Positions 1 through 8,334 of a stretch of DNA of 38,298 nucleotides are shown here, in pieces (the first letter of the stretch is position 1; each line of letters opens with the position of its first letter). Position numbers and translations under genes: made by a program. Origin of the DNA: Paludibacterium purpuratum (lineage in GTDB: Bacteria > Pseudomonadota > Gammaproteobacteria > Burkholderiales > Chromobacteriaceae). The notes beneath the pieces were generated by a model. That model was given only the letters and a program-made list of their open reading frames with translations, was not told where the DNA came from and did not search any database. The DNA is taken from the NCBI RefSeq assembly GCF_004363805.1, contig NZ_SNZP01000021.1:1-38298 (forward strand), given 5' to 3'.

Positions 1-1097
1 CGGTCGTAGGCCACCACCACGCGGCGATCCAGCGCCACCACGTTATTGCCGTCGTCCCACTGTTCGCGTTCGCGCTGGTAAGCGTCGCCGCCGGTTGCCA
101 GTGCGCGGATTTCGCTCAGACCCAGCGCCTCGCGCACCACTTCCAGCAGATGCTTGCCTTCGTGACGCTCGAAACGCACATCGCCCACCTTGTCGCCAGC
201 GTACATGCTGGTGCAGACAATTTCGTCGACCACGTCCGGGAACACCGAGATCAGATCGATATCCAGGAAGCTGAAGACGGTGTCGAGGTGCATCGCACCG
301 CGGCTCTTCGGCATCTGGCAGGCGATGACGCGGGTTGCGCCGCCTTCCTTACCGAGGATATTGCGCGCTACTTGTACCACAGCTTGCGGGCTGGTGCGTT
401 CGCCCATACCGATCAGGACCACGCCGTTGCCGATCGGCATTACGTCGCCGCCTTCCAGCGTCGCCAGGCCGTAATCCTTGTCGCTGTCGCCCCACCATAC
501 GTTCACCTTGCCGGCGAAGTACGGGTGGAATTGGTAAACCGACTGCAGCAGCAGGGTTTCCTGGCGGCGAGCCGGCCAGTACATCGGGTTGAGGGTCACG
601 CCTTCGTACATCCAGCAGCTGGTATCGCGCTGGAACAGGATATTCGGTACCGCCGGCAAGACGAAATCGGAGCGATCGAGATAGCCGCCGAACAGGCCCT
701 TGGCGTCGAACGGCAATTCAAATTTAGCGATACCGCCGATCATATGTTCCGCGAGTTGCGCGGACGGCATTTCGTCCAGCCAAGCGCGCAGTTCCTTCTG
801 CATGCCGATGCCGACATTGTCGGGCTTGACCTTGCGATCCAGCACCCAGGCGCGGCCGGCTTTGTCATCCATCACCTTGGCCAGCGCATCCATGAGCTCG
901 ATGACCTCGATGCCGCGCGAACGCATTTGCTCGACGAAAAAGGCGTGGTCCTGCTGGGCACGTTCGACCCAGATCACGTCGTCGAACAACATGCTGTCAC
1001 AGTTGGCCGGGGTCAGCCGTTTATGGGCCAGATTGGGACGGCTGACGATTACGCTTCGCAGCTTGCCGCATTCAGAATGGACACCAAACTTGGTCAT
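1..1097 (-). CDS. arcA: Arginine deiminase, 5' part (3' end outside window)
   Basis: Hydrolyses L-arginine to citrulline and ammonia, the first step of the arginine deiminase pathway, which yields ATP under low oxygen. The gene starts at the ATG complementary to 1095-1097 (MTKFGVHSEC), with GGAG just upstream, and runs off the left edge after about 365 codons; family members are usually a little over 400 residues. Visible active-site elements are FQRDTS with the substrate-binding Asp near residue 158, EGGD near 216-219, and MHLDT with catalytic His about 270 and Asp about 272. The catalytic Cys, which lies near the C-terminus in this family, is outside the window. arcB and arcC, if present, would lie further left. 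Identification is firm; pathway context is inferred. Confidence 0.95.
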   Translation of the reverse strand, partial: MTKFGVHSECGKLRSVIVSRPNLAHKRLTPANCDSMLFDDVIWVERAQQDHAFFVEQMRSRGIEVIELMDALAKVMDDKAGRAWVLDRKVKPDNVGIGMQKELRAWLDEMPSAQLAEHMIGGIAKFELPFDAKGLFGGYLDRSDFVLPAVPNILFQRDTSCWMYEGVTLNPMYWPARRQETLLLQSVYQFHPYFAGKVNVWWGDSDKDYGLATLEGGDVMPIGNGVVLIGMGERTSPQAVVQVARNILGKEGGATRVIACQMPKSRGAMHLDTVFSFLDIDLISVFPDVVDEIVCTSMYAGDKVGDVRFERHEGKHLLEVVREALGLSEIRALATGGDAYQREREQWDDGNNVVALDRRVVVAYD

Positions 1098-1342
1098 GTT
1101 GCACTCCTTGGACTTGCATCCAAATTGGTTTTGACGGTCACCGCCCGGCGACCGCTTCGCGGGGTGTGGATTGCGGCCGGCGGACACCCTGCGCGCCGGC
1201 GGGACATGCCTCTGGAGTGAGCTTCCAGCACATGTTCATGCCGTAAATATTATTAAATAATTAAACAGTAAGATAGCCAGGCATCTACGCCACCTTAGCA
1301 ACCACAGGGGGTTTTCCGGGTTGATCCATCTCATATTTATGC
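1098..1342 (-). promoter_or_regulatory. arcA leader and probable promoter region
   Basis: Non-coding stretch upstream of arcA. Nearest the gene are two GC-rich hairpins: CCGC/GCGG at 1152-1162, and GCCGGCG/CGCCGGC at 1176-1182 and 1194-1200. They are followed by a very AT-rich segment at about 1244-1275. At 1321-1334 the minus strand reads ATGAG-ATGG-ATCAA, an 8/10 match to the FNR/ANR consensus TTGAT-N4-ATCAA. That is the kind of site that activates arc genes in Pseudomonas when oxygen is low. No convincing -10 lies at the expected distance, so the promoter assignment is tentative. Confidence 0.3.
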
Positions 1343-1542
1343 CAAACAGATGGAAATGAAATTAAAACAATGACTCACCCGATGGCACTTGCTGCGTTGC
1401 AAAAAACCAAAAATAAGCACATGTTTTCAAAAACTTAACACCACAAACCCACCCGTCGCCTCCTATCCGCATCGCCGACACGGCGGCACACGCCCGTTTA
1501 GCAAGAAACGGGAAGTGGCGCTCATCAGGTCGCGATACCCCA
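1343..1542. other. Intergenic stretch with no recognised gene
   Basis: Between the arcA upstream region and the terminator of the reductase gene. It is more AT-rich than its neighbours at about 1350-1440. I see no convincing open frame with a ribosome-binding site, no tRNA-like fold and no repeat in it. Confidence 0.4.
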
Positions 1543-1577
1543 CAAAAAAAACGACCCGAAACAGATATTCCGGGTCG
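1543..1577 (-). terminator. Rho-independent terminator of the reductase gene
   Basis: On the minus strand a stem CGACCCG/CGGGTCG (arms 1571-1577 and 1552-1558, with further A-T pairs towards the loop) is followed directly by a run of eight T residues (complement of 1544-1551). It lies about 30 bases after the stop codon of the 1606-2634 gene. Confidence 0.85.
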
Positions 1578-1605
1578 CATTTGGGCAAGACAAAAAAGCC
1601 GCGTT

Positions 1606-2634
1606 TTATTTGGGCAGCATGTCCTTGGAGAGGAAAAAGGCATCCGAGAAGAATTCGCTTTCCGGCAAACCTCGTTCGGTGGTGAAGCTGCGGTGCGCCG
1701 CCTCGACCATGATCGGGGCACCGCAGGCATAGACCTGATGGCCGGACAGATCGGCAAAGTCATCCAGCACGGCCTGATGCACGAAGCCGGTACGACCGCT
1801 CCAGGCATCCGCGGCACTCGCTTCGGACAGCACCGGCACATAACGGAACAAGGCCGGCTGCTCGGCCTGCCAGCGCTCTGCCAAGGCCGACAAATAAAGG
1901 TCGGGCTTGGTGCGCGCGCCCCAGTACAGCACGATCGGACGCTGGCAGCCGGTGAACAAGGCATGTTCGACGATGCCCTTGATCGGCGCAAAGCCGGTAC
2001 CGCTGGCGACCAGAATGATCGGCTTATCCGAGTCCTCGCGCAGGAAGAAGGAACCCATCGGCCCCTTAAAGCGCATGATCTCGCGCTCCTTCATCTGATG
2101 GAACACGTATTCGGAAAACGAACCGCCTGGCTGGTGGCGGATGTGCAATTCGATAAAGGCATCGTCGTGCGGCGCGTTGGCGATGGAGAAACTGCGCTTC
2201 TTGCCGTCCTTCATCAAGATGTCGATATACTGGCCGGCCAGGAACTGCAGACGTTCGGACACAGGCAGTTTCAAGCGCAGCACGGCAACGTCGTGGATTT
2301 TTTCGATGCTCTCGACCCGGCAGGGCAATGTCTTGATCTGGATCTGCCCGGCGCTGGTCAATTCATTGGCCTCGATCGTGACGTCGCCCTTGGGATGCGC
2401 GCAGCAGAACAGCGAATACCCCTGCACGCGATCCTGCTCGGATAGCGCCTGCTCGGCATAACCCTCGGTACTGACTTCGCCACTCACCACCTTGCCGCGG
2501 CATGCGCCGCAGGCACCGTTGCGACAACCATACGGCAGACCGATGCCCTGGCGAAGCGCCGCTTCAAGAATGGTTTCGTGCTCTTCGACATCGAACACAT
2601 GCCCACTCGGTTGCACTTTGACTTGAGATACCAT
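1606..2634 (-). CDS. 2Fe-2S/FAD/NAD(P) reductase (CDP-6-deoxy-delta-3,4-glucoseen reductase-like)
   Basis: A 342-residue three-domain electron-transfer protein. The N-terminal plant-type ferredoxin domain carries Cys37, Cys42, Cys45 and Cys77 (CRNGACGAC...LFCCAHP). An FAD-binding barrel with RSFSIAN follows, then an NAD(P)-binding domain with ASGTGFAPIKG and, near the C-terminus, VYACGAPIM. Such proteins pass electrons from NAD(P)H through FAD to the iron-sulfur cluster and on to a partner enzyme. Annotation pipelines often name this type after AscD, but no deoxysugar genes are present, so the real partner is unknown; a general flavin/ferredoxin reductase role is as likely. It diverges from the epimerase-like gene at 2670 with only about 35 bases between the start codons, and ends in a clear terminator. 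Confidence 0.85.
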   Translation of the reverse strand: MVSQVKVQPSGHVFDVEEHETILEAALRQGIGLPYGCRNGACGACRGKVVSGEVSTEGYAEQALSEQDRVQGYSLFCCAHPKGDVTIEANELTSAGQIQIKTLPCRVESIEKIHDVAVLRLKLPVSERLQFLAGQYIDILMKDGKKRSFSIANAPHDDAFIELHIRHQPGGSFSEYVFHQMKEREIMRFKGPMGSFFLREDSDKPIILVASGTGFAPIKGIVEHALFTGCQRPIVLYWGARTKPDLYLSALAERWQAEQPALFRYVPVLSEASAADAWSGRTGFVHQAVLDDFADLSGHQVYACGAPIMVEAAHRSFTTERGLPESEFFSDAFFLSKDMLPK

Positions 2635-2669
2635 CTTGCCCTTACCTTGAATTCACTAAAATATTAAGC

Positions 2670-3563
2670 ATGCAGACACTCCTGATAGCTGGCCTGGGCG
2701 ATGTGGCACGCCGGGCCATCCCCCTGCTTCGCGGCCACTGGCGCCTACTGGCGCTGACACATACCCCGGAAGCCCGGCGGCTGGCACGCGAACTGGGCGT
2801 GCGCTCGATCGCCGCCGATCTCGACCGTGCCGACAGCCTTGGCCGACTTGCCGCCCTGGCCCAGGCTATTCTGTATACCGCGCCCCCGCCATCAAGCGGA
2901 GAGCATGATCCGCGCCTGCTTAACCTATTGTCTGCGTTAAGAAAAGCCAACAGCATACCACAGCGACTGGTCTACATCAGCACTTCAGGCGTGTACGGCG
3001 ACTATGGCGGCCAATGGATCGACGAGTGTGCGCCTTGCCGCCCCCGCACCGCGCGCGCGCGTCGCCGACTGGCCGCCGAAAAGCTGCTGCGCCACGCGGC
3101 TGCCTGGCCGATGACGGTGACGATTCTGCGCGCGCCCGGCATCTATGCGGAAGATCGCCTACCGCTCGACCGCCTGCGTGCCGGCACGCCTGCCGCCATT
3201 GCCGCGGACGATGGCTTCGGCAATCACATCCATGCCGATGATCTGGCAAGGCTGTGCGCGCGCGCCCTGCGTCGCAAGGGCGGCATCCGCATTTATAATG
3301 CCTGCGACGACGAACCGCTGCGCTTCGGCGACTGGTTCGATCTGCTGGCAGACCGCTTCGCCCTGCCCCGACCGCCCAGGCTGCCGCTTGCGGCGCTGTT
3401 GCAGACGCTAAGCCCGATGCAGGCGTCGTTTCTCGCCGAATCGCGTCGCATCAAGAACGACCGGCTCAAACGCGAACTGGGCGACGTACTACGCCACCGC
3501 TCGGCACGCGCGTTTCTCGCCACAACCGACGATGCCCTCGCCCTCGGCGACAAGTTTCGGTAA
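2670..3563 (+). CDS. NAD(P)-dependent epimerase/dehydratase-family (atypical SDR) protein
   Basis: A 297-residue Rossmann-fold protein. The N-terminus [17 protein letters not shown] is a dinucleotide-binding loop of the reduced type seen in YeeZ-like atypical short-chain dehydrogenases. In the middle, [14 protein letters not shown] is the strand plus Ser/Tyr region typical of extended SDRs. I do not see a clean YxxxK pair; [10 protein letters not shown] lies where the helix lysine would be expected. Substrate unknown. It starts 35 bases from the divergent reductase gene, and trmB follows within about 35 bases, so it may be cotranscribed with trmB. The neighbourhood gives no pathway. Confidence 0.75.
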   Translation: MQTLLIAGLGDVARRAIPLLRGHWRLLALTHTPEARRLARELGVRSIAADLDRADSLGRLAALAQAILYTAPPPSSGEHDPRLLNLLSALRKANSIPQRLVYISTSGVYGDYGGQWIDECAPCRPRTARARRRLAAEKLLRHAAAWPMTVTILRAPGIYAEDRLPLDRLRAGTPAAIAADDGFGNHIHADDLARLCARALRRKGGIRIYNACDDEPLRFGDWFDLLADRFALPRPPRLPLAALLQTLSPMQASFLAESRRIKNDRLKRELGDVLRHRSARAFLATTDDALALGDKFR

Positions 3564-3598
3564 CATCACCTGTTTTTGGATTTTTGACGGTCAATACG

Positions 3599-4282
3599 AT
3601 GGAAAACCCGGATTTTCAACGGCATATTCGCAGCTTCGTTCTGCGGCAAGGTCATCTGTCGGCGGCGCAGAAACGCGCCATGGACGAAGGCATGCCGCGC
3701 TGGGGCATCGACTATCGGCCGGCCATGCTGAATTTGACCCAGGCATTCGGTCGCGAAGCGCCGAAGATTCTGGAAATCGGTTTCGGCATGGGCACCGCCA
3801 CGGCGGAAATCGCCGAGCATAACCCCGACCGCGACTATCTGGGCATCGAGGTGCACTCGCCTGGTGTGGGTAACCTGCTCAAGCTGATCGACGAGAAAGG
3901 GCTCTCCAACTTGCGCCTGATCCGCCACGATGCGGTCGAGGTGATCGACCATATGCTGGCCGATGGTTGCTTGGACGGCATCCACATTTTCTTCCCCGAC
4001 CCGTGGCCGAAGAAGCGCCATCACAAGCGCCGTTTGATCCAGTCGCCGCTGATCGCCAAATTGGCGACCAAGCTGCGCCCGGGCGGCTACCTGCATGCCG
4101 CCACGGATTGGGAAGAATACGCAGTGCAGATATTGGACGTGTTCGGCCAGGAGCCGCTGTTGGGCAATAGCGTTGCGGAAGGCTTTGCGCCGCGGCCCGA
4201 CTACCGCCCGCTGACCAAGTTCGAGCTACGCGGCATTCGTCTCGGCCACGGCGTGTGGGATGTGATTTTCAAACGCCGCTAA
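3599..4282 (+). CDS. trmB: tRNA (guanine-N7-)-methyltransferase
   Basis: Methylates N7 of guanosine 46 in the variable loop of tRNAs using S-adenosylmethionine. The SAM-binding motif [11 protein letters not shown] lies near residue 55, and the family signature [15 protein letters not shown] lies near residue 131. I chose the ATG at 3599 ([13 protein letters not shown]), which is how this family starts in related bacteria; an in-frame TTG at 3584 would add five residues but has no better ribosome-binding site. The stop overlaps the stop of the convergent glutathione peroxidase gene by 4 bases, so there is no room for a terminator between them. Confidence 0.95.
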   Translation: MENPDFQRHIRSFVLRQGHLSAAQKRAMDEGMPRWGIDYRPAMLNLTQAFGREAPKILEIGFGMGTATAEIAEHNPDRDYLGIEVHSPGVGNLLKLIDEKGLSNLRLIRHDAVEVIDHMLADGCLDGIHIFFPDPWPKKRHHKRRLIQSPLIAKLATKLRPGGYLHAATDWEEYAVQILDVFGQEPLLGNSVAEGFAPRPDYRPLTKFELRGIRLGHGVWDVIFKRR

Positions 4283-4761
4283 CGCCGTCTGAGCAGTCGG
4301 TCGATGTCGCCAACCACTTCGTGCGGCTCGACCGCCGGCTCGAAACGCTTCACCAAGCGCCCCTGCGGATCGATCAGAAACTTGGTGAAGTTCCACTTCA
4401 CCGGCTGTGGATGGCTACTGCCCGCCTGGGTTAGCCACTGCCACAGCGGCGTCGCCCCGGCACCGTTGACCTCGCATTTGGCCATGAGCGGAAACGTCAC
4501 CGCGAAGCGCGTGCGACAAAAAGAGGCGATCTCCTGATCGCTGCCTGGCTCCTGCGCGCCGAACTGATTGCAGGGAAAGGCCAATACCGTGAAGGGCTCT
4601 TGGGCGAAATGCTGCTGCAGATCCTGCAAACCAGCATATTGCTTGGTATAGCCACATTCGCTGGCGGTATTGACCACCAGCACCACTCGACCGGCATAGT
4701 ACGACATCGCCTGGACATCACCACTGCCAGTCTCGGCACTGAAGTCATGGAACGTGGGCAT
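4279..4761 (-). CDS. Glutathione peroxidase family protein (Cys type)
   Basis: Reduces hydrogen and organic peroxides using a thiol donor. At 160 residues it is a standard monomeric bacterial family member. The catalytic tetrad is visible: Cys36 in NTASECGYT (cysteine, not selenocysteine), Gln70 in [12 protein letters not shown], and Trp123-Asn124 in VKWNFTKF. Cys82 (FCRTRF) sits where thioredoxin-dependent members have their resolving cysteine, so thioredoxin rather than glutathione may be the donor; that is inference. GGAGGT six bases before the ATG at 4761 fixes the start. Its upstream region is shared with the divergent DUF1841 gene. The 3' end overlaps trmB by 4 bases. Confidence 0.93.
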   Translation of the reverse strand: MPTFHDFSAETGSGDVQAMSYYAGRVVLVVNTASECGYTKQYAGLQDLQQHFAQEPFTVLAFPCNQFGAQEPGSDQEIASFCRTRFAVTFPLMAKCEVNGAGATPLWQWLTQAGSSHPQPVKWNFTKFLIDPQGRLVKRFEPAVEPHEVVGDIDRLLRRR

Positions 4762-4778
4762 GGGATACCTCCATCGCG

Positions 4779-4784
4779 TATAAT
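4779..4784 (+). promoter_or_regulatory. -10 element for the DUF1841 gene
   Basis: A perfect TATAAT 29 bases before the ATG at 4813. No good -35 hexamer lies 16-18 bases upstream, where the divergent peroxidase gene begins. Confidence 0.4.
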
Positions 4785-4812
4785 TCTGTTTCCGTTATCT
4801 CAGGTCGTCTTC

Positions 4813-5283
4813 ATGTTCAACCCAAGCCGGCAAGACGCGCGTCGCTTTTTTTTTGATATCTGGTCAAAGCACAAAGCGCAAGAAACTTTGGGAGATTTGG
4901 AGCGCCAGACGCTTGCCATCCTGATGGCCCATCCCGAATACCAGGCAATCGTCGATCATCCGGAGCAATATCTGGAACAGGAATGGCCCCCCGAACTCGG
5001 CCAGACCAACCCCTTTCTGCACATGAGTCTGCACCTGGCGATCGAGGAACAACGCTCGATCGATCAACCGTTCGGCATCCGCTCGCTTTATGCGCAGCTC
5101 GCGTTGCGCCTGGGCGACGAGCACGCGGCCCAGCATGCGATGATGGACTGCCTGGCGGAGATGATCTGGCAGGCTCAGCGCGCGCAGACGCCCCCCGACG
5201 TCAATGTCTACCTGAACGCGGTGCGTGCTCGCTTAGGGTTGAGCGCGGAAGACACGCCGCGCCCGCGGCTGGATGAGCTCTGA
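4813..5283 (+). CDS. DUF1841 family protein
   Basis: A 156-residue cytosolic protein of unknown function, conserved in beta- and gammaproteobacteria. It begins MFNPSRQDARRFFFDIW and contains the conserved stretches HPEY, NPFLHMSLHLAIEEQ and the HAAQHAMMDCLAEMIWQAQR helix. The frame is open further upstream to 4600, but that part is antisense to the peroxidase gene; the ATG at 4813 follows a TATAAT and matches the family start. No signal peptide or membrane segment. No function is claimed. The His-rich helices could suggest metal binding, but I have no direct evidence. Confidence 0.85.
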   Translation: MFNPSRQDARRFFFDIWSKHKAQETLGDLERQTLAILMAHPEYQAIVDHPEQYLEQEWPPELGQTNPFLHMSLHLAIEEQRSIDQPFGIRSLYAQLALRLGDEHAAQHAMMDCLAEMIWQAQRAQTPPDVNVYLNAVRARLGLSAEDTPRPRLDEL

Positions 5284-5289
5284 CAGGCG

Positions 5290-6240
5290 TTAAACCACCA
5301 GGTTGCGTGGCTCGCCGGCTAGGAAGGCCGCCACATTGTCGACCACCTGGCGAGCAAGCCGGGTCATCGCCTGCTGACTGGCCCAGGCCACATGCGGCGT
5401 CACGATCAGATTGGACAGCTGGCAAACCGGCAGTTCGGCATCCGGGATCGGCGGCTCCTGACTCAATACATCCAGCCCGGCACCACCCAGGCGGCCACTA
5501 CACAATGCCGCCAGCAGAGCCGGCTCGTCCACCAGTTCGCCGCGTGCGGTATTGATCAGGATCGCGCCGGGCTTCATCGCCGCAAACTCCGCCGCCCCGA
5601 TCAAGCCACGGGTTTCCGGCGTCAGCATGCAGTGCAGCGACAGCGCATCGGCGCGCGAAAGCCCTTCCTCGAAGGTACAGAACCCCGCCCGCGGCGTGCC
5701 GCGCCCCCGGCGTTCGGCGAATTGCACGTTCATGCCGAAAGCGCGCGCCCGGGTAGCCAGCGCTTGACCGATGCCGCCCGACCCCACAATCACTAGGCAA
5801 CTTCCGGCCAGATCGCGCAGCGGTGCGTCATACAGGCAGAACTGGCGCGACTGCGACCACTCGCCGTTACGCACCGACTGCAAGTAGTGCGGCAGATTGC
5901 GAAACAGCGCCAACAGCAGCATGAAAGCATGCTCGGCGACCGTCTCGTCGCCGTAATGGCGGACGTTGCACACCGAAATACCGAGATCGTGGCAGGCGCC
6001 CAGGTCGACGTTATTGACCCCAGTGGCCGCCACGGCGATCAATTTCAACCGGGGCAATTGCTGCAATAGCTCGCGCCCCAGCCGAACCTTGTTGACGATC
6101 AGCACCTCGGCGTCGATGCAACGCGAGAGCAGCGCCTCGGGCGCAGTTTCCTCATAGTCGATCAGTTGATGCGGGAAAGGAAAATCGGGCAGCGGAACCG
6201 GCAGACTGTTCCGATCGAGAAAAACCATCCGAGTGGTCAT
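5290..6240 (-). CDS. D-isomer-specific 2-hydroxyacid dehydrogenase (glycerate/hydroxypyruvate type)
   Basis: A 316-residue NAD-dependent oxidoreductase interconverting a 2-keto acid and a D-2-hydroxyacid. The nucleotide-binding loop is VGSGGIG (Gly153-Gly158), followed by Glu176 at the end of the next strand, which favours NAD over NADP. The catalytic triad is Arg233 (NTARGELVDE), Glu262 (SQEPP) and His283 (TPHVAWAS). The N-terminal AATGVNNVDL substrate-binding stretch resembles HprA-type hydroxypyruvate reductase. Substrate is not proven; glycerate dehydrogenase is my best guess. It follows the DUF2189 gene on the same strand after 48 bases that hold a GC-rich hairpin, so the two may be cotranscribed. 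Confidence 0.9.
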   Translation of the reverse strand: MTTRMVFLDRNSLPVPLPDFPFPHQLIDYEETAPEALLSRCIDAEVLIVNKVRLGRELLQQLPRLKLIAVAATGVNNVDLGACHDLGISVCNVRHYGDETVAEHAFMLLLALFRNLPHYLQSVRNGEWSQSRQFCLYDAPLRDLAGSCLVIVGSGGIGQALATRARAFGMNVQFAERRGRGTPRAGFCTFEEGLSRADALSLHCMLTPETRGLIGAAEFAAMKPGAILINTARGELVDEPALLAALCSGRLGGAGLDVLSQEPPIPDAELPVCQLSNLIVTPHVAWASQQAMTRLARQVVDNVAAFLAGEPRNLVV

Positions 6241-6249
6241 ACACCTACA

Positions 6250-6276
6250 CCTCAGGGCGGGCGGCCCGCCCCGAGG
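6250..6276. repeat. GC-rich inverted repeat between two genes
   Basis: Arms GGGCGGGC (6255-6262) and GCCCGCCC (6264-6271), with outer CCTC/GAGG pairs. It lies between the DUF2189 stop and the hydroxyacid dehydrogenase start. No T-run follows on either strand, so it is not an obvious terminator; it could stabilise the 3' end of the upstream message. Confidence 0.5.
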
Positions 6277-6288
6277 GCGTGACCACCG

Positions 6289-7071
6289 TCAATGTTCGTA
6301 AGAGACCGTATCGCGATAGACGTGCCAGGTGGCCAAGCCGATGATCGGCATAACGATCAGCAGGCCGACAAAATAAGTCAAGAGTCCCAGACCGGTCAGC
6401 CCCACGATGATAGCGGCCCACAATGCCATTGTCTTGGGGTTCTTTTGCACCACCATGAAACTGGTGATCATGGCGGTCACCGTATCGACATCCTTATCCA
6501 GCATCATCGGCACCGCAATGGCACTGGCCACGAACGTCACCAAGGCGAACAGAAAACCGGAAGCAAAATAGACCAGCAGGAAAACCAGATTCTGCGGATC
6601 GAACAACTCCGTCAGGATATCGCCTAGCGACGGCAGCGCCGTATAGTCGAAGAACAACGCGAACACCAGTAGCGACACACGGAACCAGGTAAACGCCATC
6701 ACCGCTAGCAAGGCTGCGTAAAGGGTAAAACCCTGAATGTTGCCGCGCCAGGCCACCAAACTATGGCGCAGCGCGACGCGTTCATGTCGTTTCACCCCTT
6801 CGCGCTGGCGTGCCAGATCATACAGGCCAATGGCCAGGAAAGGGCCGGCCAGCAGAAACAGCGTGGACAACGCGAGCATGTAGGCTGGCGAAGTGGTGAA
6901 GTAGTAGGTCAGGATATAGCCCATCAGCACGAACAATGCGCCGTAGAACAACGAATCGGCTGGCGCGCGGCGGATATCCTCGATCGCCTGGGCGAGCCAG
7001 AAGCGAATGCGGCTTGGCGCCACTTGGCGAATGACGATGTGTTCGGTTACGGAATCATGAATCAGGTCCAT
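6289..7071 (-). CDS. DUF2189 family integral membrane protein
   Basis: A 260-residue inner-membrane protein with about six hydrophobic segments: LFYGALFVLMGYILTYYF, MLALSTLFLLAGPFLAIGLY, FTLYAALLAVMAFTWF, FLLVYFASGFLFALVTFV, ALWAAIIVGLTGLGLLTYF and a final GLLIVMPIIGLATWHVY. The C-terminal PIIGLATWHVYRD is a hallmark of DUF2189, sometimes described as cytochrome c oxidase subunit I-like, although its function is not established. The start at 7071 (MDLIHDSVTEH) is set by a strong GGAGGT at 7075-7080; the open frame upstream of it is not translated by this logic. Confidence 0.85.
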   Translation of the reverse strand: MDLIHDSVTEHIVIRQVAPSRIRFWLAQAIEDIRRAPADSLFYGALFVLMGYILTYYFTTSPAYMLALSTLFLLAGPFLAIGLYDLARQREGVKRHERVALRHSLVAWRGNIQGFTLYAALLAVMAFTWFRVSLLVFALFFDYTALPSLGDILTELFDPQNLVFLLVYFASGFLFALVTFVASAIAVPMMLDKDVDTVTAMITSFMVVQKNPKTMALWAAIIVGLTGLGLLTYFVGLLIVMPIIGLATWHVYRDTVSYEH

Positions 7072-7182
7072 GGCACCTCCGGGGTTGGCAATCCTCAACT
7101 GAGAACGACTCTCTGTATCATTCTTATAACCCCGCAGCCGGAAAAACAACCCGGAAAATTCATCATGCGGACTATCGCCTGC

Positions 7183-7188
7183 TACAAT
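7183..7188 (+). promoter_or_regulatory. -10 element for the FKBP gene
   Basis: TACAAT (5/6 match) 35 bases upstream of the ATG at 7223; the -35 region is weak. Confidence 0.35.
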
Positions 7189-7222
7189 CCGCATCGCAGA
7201 TTCAACATCATTTGGAAACGAC

Positions 7223-7552
7223 ATGAGCACAGAACTGATCATCGAAGACATCGCGGTTGGCGAAGGCGAGGAAGCTACCCCGGGCAAGGAAGTCACCGTT
7301 CACTACACCGGCTGGCTGCTCGACGGCGCCAAGTTCGATTCCAGTAAGGATCGCTTCCAGCCGTTCACCTTCCCGCTCGGCGCAGGCCATGTCATCAAGG
7401 GCTGGGATCAAGGTGTTGTCGGCATGAAGGTCGGCGGCGTGCGTAAACTGACGATTCCGGCCGAATTGGGCTACGGTGCGCGCGGCGCGGGCGGCGTGAT
7501 TCCGCCCAATGCCGTGCTGGTTTTCGAAGTGGAGTTGCTACAAGTCGATTGA
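7223..7552 (+). CDS. FKBP-type peptidyl-prolyl cis-trans isomerase
   Basis: A 109-residue single-domain cytosolic isomerase that speeds proline cis-trans isomerisation during folding. The classic FKBP12-like motifs are all present: [18 protein letters not shown] near 24-41, [23 protein letters not shown] near 50-72, and [29 protein letters not shown] at the end. There is no signal peptide, no SlyD-type insert-in-flap domain and no metal-binding tail, so it is neither SlyD nor periplasmic FkpA. It is a lone gene, divergent from DUF2189 and convergent with the DedA gene. Confidence 0.95.
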   Translation: MSTELIIEDIAVGEGEEATPGKEVTVHYTGWLLDGAKFDSSKDRFQPFTFPLGAGHVIKGWDQGVVGMKVGGVRKLTIPAELGYGARGAGGVIPPNAVLVFEVELLQVD

Positions 7553-7572
7553 GCGGTGCGAACCGTCTCGAC

Positions 7573-8226
7573 TCACTCGTCGCCCGCTTTGGCGGGCGAT
7601 GTCATTTTGGCGGTGCGCGCCACACGCTTCTTGCGCGCGCGCCGAATCAGATAGATGCCGAGCAACACCGCGGCCACGGCCAGGGTCAGGATACTGGCTT
7701 GCCCGCGATGGATCCAGGTCAGCAATACGTCGCGATTGGCGGCGCCGAAGTAGCCCATATAGACCCAGAGCGGCACGGAAATCAGCGCGGCCAAGCCGTC
7801 GAGCAGCAGGAATCGCCAGTAAGGCACACGGCGCGTCATACCGGCGGTAATGAAAATCGGCGAGCGCAAACCGGGCAGGAAGCGGGCGACAAACAGCACC
7901 CAGTGGCCATAACGGCTAAACTGCTGCTGTACGCCGCGAAAGCGCGCCGGCGTTAAAATGCGGGCGATAGGCTTGAACTTCAGCACACGCTTGCCGAGCT
8001 TGCGACCGAGGAAAAACATGGCACCGTCGCCGACCAATACGCCCAGCATGCCGATAACGAACATGGTGTGAACGTCGGTATAGCCGAGGCCGGAAATGAT
8101 GCCACCCGCCACAAGCGTGATATCCTCGGGAATCGGTACGCCGAAGCCGCACAACAACAGCACCGTGAACACGGCCAAATAGCCGTAGCCGGTAAAGAAG
8201 TCGATCAGAATCTGAAGAATATCCAT
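7573..8226 (-). CDS. DedA family membrane protein
   Basis: A 217-residue inner-membrane protein of the DedA (SNARE-associated/VTT) family. Members act in envelope homeostasis; some flip undecaprenyl phosphate or phospholipids and are needed for proton-motive-force maintenance. Visible are the N-terminal hydrophobic helix, the re-entrant CGFGVPIPEDITLVAGG segment with the conserved acidic residue, GDGAMFFLGRKLG, the FVARFLPGLRSPIFITAGM motif with its essential arginines, and LLLDGLAALISVPLWVYMGY. The C-terminus is basic and cytosolic (RRARKKRVAR). It diverges from alr. Which DedA subgroup and which lipid are not decidable here. Confidence 0.92.
   Translation of the reverse strand: MDILQILIDFFTGYGYLAVFTVLLLCGFGVPIPEDITLVAGGIISGLGYTDVHTMFVIGMLGVLVGDGAMFFLGRKLGKRVLKFKPIARILTPARFRGVQQQFSRYGHWVLFVARFLPGLRSPIFITAGMTRRVPYWRFLLLDGLAALISVPLWVYMGYFGAANRDVLLTWIHRGQASILTLAVAAVLLGIYLIRRARKKRVARTAKMTSPAKAGDE
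7580..7608 (+). terminator. Candidate terminator hairpin inside the 3' end of the DedA gene
   Basis: Stem CGCCCGC (7581-7587)/GCGGGCG (7592-7598), followed on the plus strand by TGTCATTTT. It would end transcription of the FKBP gene, which stops at 7552. The same bases encode the last residues (SPAKAGDE) of the convergent DedA protein. Confidence 0.5.
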
Positions 8227-8299
8227 CTACCGTTGCCTGACTCCGCCCTCATACCAAGAAAATGCTGATGGACAATGCCCCAGCGAGGCAAGAGCGGAA

Positions 8300-8305
8300 T
8301 ATAAT
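8300..8305 (+). promoter_or_regulatory. -10 element for alr
   Basis: Perfect TATAAT 29 bases before the alr ATG at 8335. There is no clear -35 at 17 bases. Confidence 0.4.
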
Positions 8306-8334
8306 AACACACCTCTTGAGACCATATCCCGAAC

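Noticed and set aside
150-1220. 356-codon plus-strand frame at the left end
   Set aside because: Antisense to arcA, whose translation is unmistakable.
1362-1991. 209-codon minus-strand frame overlapping the reductase 3' end
   Set aside because: Runs through the reductase gene in another frame and past its terminator; composition Arg/Ser/Cys-rich, not protein-like.
4283-4292. GCCGTCTGAG resembling the Neisseria DNA uptake sequence GCCGTCTGAA
   Set aside because: One 9/10 match without repeats elsewhere in the window; it lies in the peroxidase/trmB stop region and is expected by chance.
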